From Bacteroidota bacterium (GTDB taxonomy: Bacteria > Bacteroidota > Bacteroidia > NS11-12g > UBA955), in assembly GCA_030836345.1 (NCBI GenBank), contig JAURQA010000166.1, positions 1-9,972 on the forward strand: a stretch of 9,972 nt of DNA. The letters are read 5' to 3'. Of the stretch, positions 7,477 through 9,972 are shown piece by piece. The stretch's first letter is position 1. Each line of letters starts with the position of its first letter. Made by a program: the position numbers and the translations under genes. The notes beneath the pieces are model-generated. The model was not told where the DNA came from and did not search any database. It saw only the letters and a program-made list of their open reading frames with translations.

Positions 7477-7815
7477 CTATTCGATACTATTTAAAATATT
7501 AGACGGCCGAATATCGTAATGGCTCGAAGTATAAATACAGACCCTATTTTTAAGGACCAATACTTGCGGCGATTCATGTTTTATATCCATTTCAGAGGCT
7601 ACCGTATTCGAAAGATCTCGAAAGGCAATTAAATCAAGTAGATGGCAAGAGGCTACTTTAGATAGATCATCGAGCGATTGCTCGACTCTATTTAAGACCA
7701 TTGAACTTATGCTACAGCGCGTACTGTGCTTAAACAAAACAACTGACCCCTTTTCAGAAGCCTTAAGAACATCGACCCAATCCTCATTGGTGCTGAGGGC
7801 ATTCCACCCTGACAT
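7477..7815 (-). CDS. ytxJ: YtxJ-like bacillithiol-system thioredoxin-fold protein
   Basis: This 112-residue protein matches the YtxJ family, also annotated as bacillithiol system redox-active protein. It carries the characteristic FKHSTRCSISSM segment with a single cysteine, Cys34, in a C-X-X-S-like site (CSIS), then LLDLIAFRDLSN and the SPQVLVLKN strand with the cis-proline typical of thioredoxin folds. In the family the role is thought to be handling mixed disulfides of protein cysteines with bacillithiol; the monothiol site fits a glutaredoxin-like mechanism. The ATG at 7815 shares one base with the TAA of the small upstream gene (TAATG), indicating translational coupling. It ends in TAG at a normal family length, three bases before the thioesterase start proposed here. 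Confidence 0.85.
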   Translation of the reverse strand: MSGWNALSTNEDWVDVLKASEKGSVVLFKHSTRCSISSMVLNRVEQSLDDLSKVASCHLLDLIAFRDLSNTVASEMDIKHESPQVLVLKNRVCIYTSSHYDIRPSNILNSIE

Positions 7816-7949
7816 TACTTAGCTAATTCTGTTTTTGGAGAATGCTCACCCATTTGTGGGCATCGGTCTTTTTTCTTACAGCTTGCTCCATAAGAAGCTA
7901 AACTCATAACAAAAACTACAAGTGCTAATGTTAACTTTGCTTTTTTCAT
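7815..7949 (-). CDS. Small lipoprotein-like peptide of 44 residues, function unknown
   Basis: This short gene starts with ATG at 7949 and encodes a lysine-rich start (MKKAK), a hydrophobic stretch (LTLALVVFVMSLA) and SYGASC, where GASC resembles a lipobox with Cys24. After cleavage only about 21 residues remain: CKKKDRCPQMGEHSPKTELAK. The family is not recognised. Support for a real gene comes from the signal sequence, the one-base overlap of its TAA with the ytxJ ATG, and a near-consensus promoter at 7970-7963. It is the first gene of the cluster leading to ytxJ, the thioesterase and smpB. A second cysteine (Cys30) in the mature part next to a redox gene is suggestive but unproven. Confidence 0.7.
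   Translation of the reverse strand: MKKAKLTLALVVFVMSLASYGASCKKKDRCPQMGEHSPKTELAK
7932..7939 (+). promoter_or_regulatory. -7 promoter element of the methyltransferase gene
   Basis: TAACTTTG is a perfect TAnnTTTG match ending 20 bp before the ATG at 7960. It lies inside the signal-peptide codons of the small lipoprotein gene on the other strand. The predicted transcript start is near 7943-7945. Confidence 0.55.
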
Positions 7950-7959
7950 ATCTAATTAT

Positions 7960-9147
7960 ATGCAAATATCGGGCGAAAATATCAAAATACTGCAAGAAAA
8001 AGGCTTTGTGGAAGATATATATGCCAATGCTATGCATGATTTGCGTGCCCAAACAAAACTGGAAAAAGCCTATGGGAAAATCATGGGACGCTTTGCAACC
8101 ATGCAAAGAAAAATATTACCTAAAGCCCTTAAAAAGATTCCAACCTGGCATAAATACCAGTGTTTTTACTTGCCCAAAAGTTATGAGCAAAGCACCTCAG
8201 AGGCCGTTGCTATAGCTAAAATGGATCTTTTTAAAGGGGGAAACAACTTGCTAAGTTTAACCGGAGGCTTGGGCGTAGATGACTGGGCACTTTCAAAAAA
8301 GTACGAGGAAATTATATCCCTCGACACCAATGAGGATTTAAACCGCATTGTACGAAGTAATTATACTAAACTTGGCACCCCATCTATTAAGAGAATCCAT
8401 GAAAGTGCAGAGGGTTTTCTTGCAAGTACAGATATTTCGTTTGACACGTATTATATAGATCCAGACCGAAGAGATGCAAAGGGCACCAAAGGCTTGGACG
8501 CTGCCGTTTTTTCGCCCAATATTTTAACTATTCTAGAAAATCACCCAGAAATAAAAAAAGACCTTTGGATTAAACTCAGCCCAGCTACGGATTTAACCTG
8601 GATAAGAGAAAACATCCATCCGGAAATTGATATCTATATAATGGACTATCAACAGGAGGTAAAAGAGGTCCTTTGCCACTTCTCCCACTCGCAAAAAGGT
8701 CTTTTAGAAATTATATCTATTCAGACTGAAATACATCGAATAAATAAAGATACGGATGCTCTTATAACTCCATCTCAATATGATGTTTTGTGGGAGCCCA
8801 GTTCTTCTGTGATTAAAAGTGATTTTTTACATTTCACCAAACTGGGTAGCACGCTAAGCCCATGCAACGAAAATAAAACACTCTTTTACGGAGCATCGCT
8901 ATTGCCGCAGTGGTATGGAAAGTTTTGGAAAATCCTTAAAAAAGGAAAGGGGGGAATGAAACAGCTCAAGAAAGAACTCACTAAATTAGGAATTTTAAAT
9001 GCCAGTGTTACGTGTAAAACCTACCCTTTAAAACCTGCTGAAATAATGAAAAAACTGAAGCTAAAGGAATCCTCCAAGCATCAAATTTACTTTACAACGC
9101 ATCAAGGAATAAAGGAATGGTTTATTGTAGAGCGCATCAAAAGGTAG
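7960..9147 (+). CDS. Class I SAM-dependent methyltransferase, PG1098-like with C-terminal THUMP-like region
   Basis: This cytoplasmic protein of 395 residues belongs to a Bacteroidota family usually annotated as a THUMP-like domain or class I methyltransferase. The N-terminal helical part (1-90) precedes a Rossmann-type methyltransferase core: SAM-binding motif I LSLTGGLGVDD (98-108), an acidic residue ending the second strand (SLDTNEDL, near 112), the family motif YIDPDRRD (165-172) in the catalytic motif IV position, and IKLSPATDL (204-212). The last 75 or so residues (KTYPLKPAEIMKKLKLKE to the end) form the THUMP-like region, which suggests RNA as substrate. The exact target is not known to me. 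The start is placed at 7960, 20 bp after a perfect promoter element. It is divergent from the small lipoprotein gene with ten bases between the start codons, and ends with TAG. Confidence 0.85.
   Translation: MQISGENIKILQEKGFVEDIYANAMHDLRAQTKLEKAYGKIMGRFATMQRKILPKALKKIPTWHKYQCFYLPKSYEQSTSEAVAIAKMDLFKGGNNLLSLTGGLGVDDWALSKKYEEIISLDTNEDLNRIVRSNYTKLGTPSIKRIHESAEGFLASTDISFDTYYIDPDRRDAKGTKGLDAAVFSPNILTILENHPEIKKDLWIKLSPATDLTWIRENIHPEIDIYIMDYQQEVKEVLCHFSHSQKGLLEIISIQTEIHRINKDTDALITPSQYDVLWEPSSSVIKSDFLHFTKLGSTLSPCNENKTLFYGASLLPQWYGKFWKILKKGKGGMKQLKKELTKLGILNASVTCKTYPLKPAEIMKKLKLKESSKHQIYFTTHQGIKEWFIVERIKR
7963..7970 (-). promoter_or_regulatory. Probable -7 promoter element of the small lipoprotein-ytxJ-thioesterase-smpB cluster
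   Basis: The minus strand reads GATATTTG, one mismatch (first base) from TAnnTTTG, 13 bp before the ATG at 7949. A TTG lies 22 bp further upstream on the same strand and could serve as the -33 element. The site lies within the first codons of the methyltransferase gene. Confidence 0.4.
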
Positions 9148-9160
9148 CGTATTCCATTAA

Positions 9161-9176
9161 CGCTTAGAAATAAGCG
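9161..9176. repeat. Inverted repeat CGCTTA-GAAA-TAAGCG upstream of tetR
   Basis: A perfect 6-bp stem encloses a GAAA loop, 13 bp after the methyltransferase stop. As RNA it would make a short hairpin with a GNRA-type tetraloop. It lacks a following U-tract, so it is a poor intrinsic terminator in the plus direction. As DNA it is a 16-bp palindrome of the size bound by TetR dimers. Either role is inference. Confidence 0.5.
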
Positions 9177-9177
9177 A

Positions 9178-9202
9178 GAAACTTTCAAAAAAAAATAGTT
9201 TC
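9178..9202. repeat. Inverted repeat GAAACT-N13-AGTTTC overlapping the tetR promoter
   Basis: Six-base arms at 9178-9183 and 9197-9202 flank an A-rich spacer. The right arm contains TTTC at 9199-9202, exactly 17 bp before the -7 element, where the -33 box is expected. A repressor bound here would block RNA polymerase, so this is the better candidate for a TetR operator. The short arms could also occur by chance in AT-rich DNA. Confidence 0.4.
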
Positions 9203-9219
9203 CTCTTCGAATATCATTT

Positions 9220-9227
9220 TATATTTG
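9220..9227 (+). promoter_or_regulatory. -7 promoter element of tetR-tolC
   Basis: TATATTTG is a perfect TAnnTTTG match, 12 bp before the tetR ATG. With the TTTC at 9199-9202 as a weak -33 box, the spacing is 17 bp, within the range described for Bacteroidota promoters. Confidence 0.6.
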
Positions 9228-9239
9228 CACTGTTTTTAA

Positions 9240-9839
9240 ATGAACCTGAAGGAAACAATATCTGCTACGGCACGCAACCTTTTTATGAAGTGCGGGGTGC
9301 GTGGTGCAAGCATGGATGATATATCCAAAGAACTTTCGGTATCTAAGAAAACGCTCTACACTGAATTTGAAGATAAAAATAGTTTGGTTGAAAGTGTGGT
9401 TATTGGAGAGCTACAAAGAATTGATTCTGTAATCGATGATATTTTAGAGTCTGGAGTCAATCCCGTACAACAGGTATTTAACATTTCAAAGGCAATGATT
9501 GAAACCCGCAAGCAAGAAAACCCAAGTTTCATGCATGATTTGCGAAAATATCACCCCTCTGTTTTTGACAAATTAATGGCTCACAGAGATGATCGATCCT
9601 ATAAAATTGTGGTAAATAATTTAAGAGCAGGGCAAAAACAAGGGTTCTATCGCCTTGACCTTGACGTTGAGATCATATCACATATATACATTAACACGTG
9701 TTATGAATTATTTAACCCAGTCGAGTATCCCATGGGTAATAAATCTGTAGAGGAACTTTATAAACAACATTTAACCTACCACTTAAGGGGTATACTAAAC
9801 ACAAAAGGATTAGAAGAATTTAAGAAAACACTATGGTAA
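9240..9839 (+). CDS. TetR/AcrR family transcriptional regulator
   Basis: This 199-residue protein has the N-terminal TetR DNA-binding domain: helix 1 (ETISATARNLFMKCGVRG), then a helix-turn-helix at about 24-43 (SMDDISKELSVSKKTLYTEF), followed by the conserved FEDKNSLV stretch. Residues from about 60 form a helical ligand-binding and dimerisation region of no recognisable specificity. Genes of this type are usually repressors released by a small molecule. The ORF overlaps the following tolC-like gene by seven bases, so it is probably the first gene of an efflux operon and controls itself. Inverted repeats in the upstream gap are candidate operators. The start at 9240 is supported by the promoter 12 bp upstream. 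Confidence 0.9.
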   Translation: MNLKETISATARNLFMKCGVRGASMDDISKELSVSKKTLYTEFEDKNSLVESVVIGELQRIDSVIDDILESGVNPVQQVFNISKAMIETRKQENPSFMHDLRKYHPSVFDKLMAHRDDRSYKIVVNNLRAGQKQGFYRLDLDVEIISHIYINTCYELFNPVEYPMGNKSVEELYKQHLTYHLRGILNTKGLEEFKKTLW

Positions 9840-9972
9840 GAAAAACATTTTTTCTGGCGTTTATATGGTTTGGATTTGTGCATGCAAATCTTCAAGCCCA
9901 AACAACGGCGGAAGAACCGATCACGCATGAATTTAATTTACAAGAAGCCATTGATTATGCTAAGCAAAATAG
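9833..9972 (+). CDS. TolC-family outer membrane efflux protein, N-terminal part (cut by window edge)
   Basis: An ATG at 9833 lies inside the end of tetR, overlapping it by seven bases in another frame. The 46 complete codons visible encode a signal peptide (MVRKTFFLAFIWFGFVHANLQAQ, cleavage probably near the AQ) and the start of the mature protein, with FNLQEAIDYAKQN. That last stretch is the typical first helix of TolC-like outer membrane channels (the 'L.EAi..A..N' pattern). In Bacteroidota a TetR, TolC, membrane-fusion protein and RND pump often follow in this order; the last two would lie beyond the window. The identification rests on a short segment and the context. Confidence 0.75.
   Translation, partial: MVRKTFFLAFIWFGFVHANLQAQTTAEEPITHEFNLQEAIDYAKQN

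Noticed and set aside
2184..9147. Genome-wide reading of TAG as a sense codon, suggested by the amber codon at 2366, the ytxJ-thioesterase frame, and frames that stay open after several TAG stops (54 codons after smpB; ATGA overlaps with the next gene if the TAGs after the lipoprotein and methyltransferase are read).
   Set aside because: TAG ends four proteins at their normal family or domain ends (lipoprotein, smpB, ytxJ, methyltransferase), and only one internal TAG occurs in about 3,000 coding codons. The open frames after the stops are short enough to be chance.

Overview
The window looks like ordinary chromosomal DNA of a Bacteroidota bacterium, probably a flavobacterium-like lineage. 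The DNA is AT-rich. The Bacteroidota -7 promoter consensus TAnnTTTG sits directly in front of six of the seven inferred transcription units, with a one-mismatch copy at the seventh. Gene content fits this too: a YtxJ-type bacillithiol-system protein, a PG1098-like methyltransferase with a C-terminal THUMP-like region, a GufA-type ZIP transporter, and a TetR regulator overlapping a TolC-family gene. No tRNA, rRNA, CRISPR array, insertion sequence or phage gene is visible, and no stretch over 300 bases lacks a gene.

Left part (1-3613): the 5' end of etfB (minus strand, cut by the left edge) and a complete GufA/ZIP metal transporter (minus). A divergent plus-strand pair follows: a lipoprotein of unknown function with a beta-rich C-terminal half, then 14 bp later a polyprenyl glycosylphosphotransferase (WcaJ-like), which starts surface-polysaccharide repeat units on the lipid carrier. 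This transferase is full length except for an in-frame TAG at codon 56.

Middle part (3669-7949, all minus): uvrA (nucleotide excision repair), and upstream of it a very tight four-gene cluster transcribed right to left: small lipoprotein-like peptide, ytxJ-like thioredoxin-fold protein, hotdog thioesterase, smpB. Junctions are 1 bp overlap, about 3 bp gap and 4 bp overlap. uvrA lies 158 bp further on and has its own promoter. The thioesterase lacks a normal start codon where its domain should begin.

Right part (7960-9972, plus): the PG1098-like methyltransferase, divergent from the small lipoprotein with only 10 bp between start codons, then tetR overlapping a TolC-family outer-membrane gene cut by the right edge. 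This is the usual opening of an RND-type efflux operon. The gap before tetR holds two adjacent inverted repeats, one of which overlaps the likely -33 promoter region.

I did not find a novel multi-gene system. The points worth a second look are local: the amber codon in the sugar transferase, the missing start of the thioesterase, two apparently leaderless genes, the overlapping divergent promoters at 7932-7970, the tetR inverted repeats, and the uvrA start.
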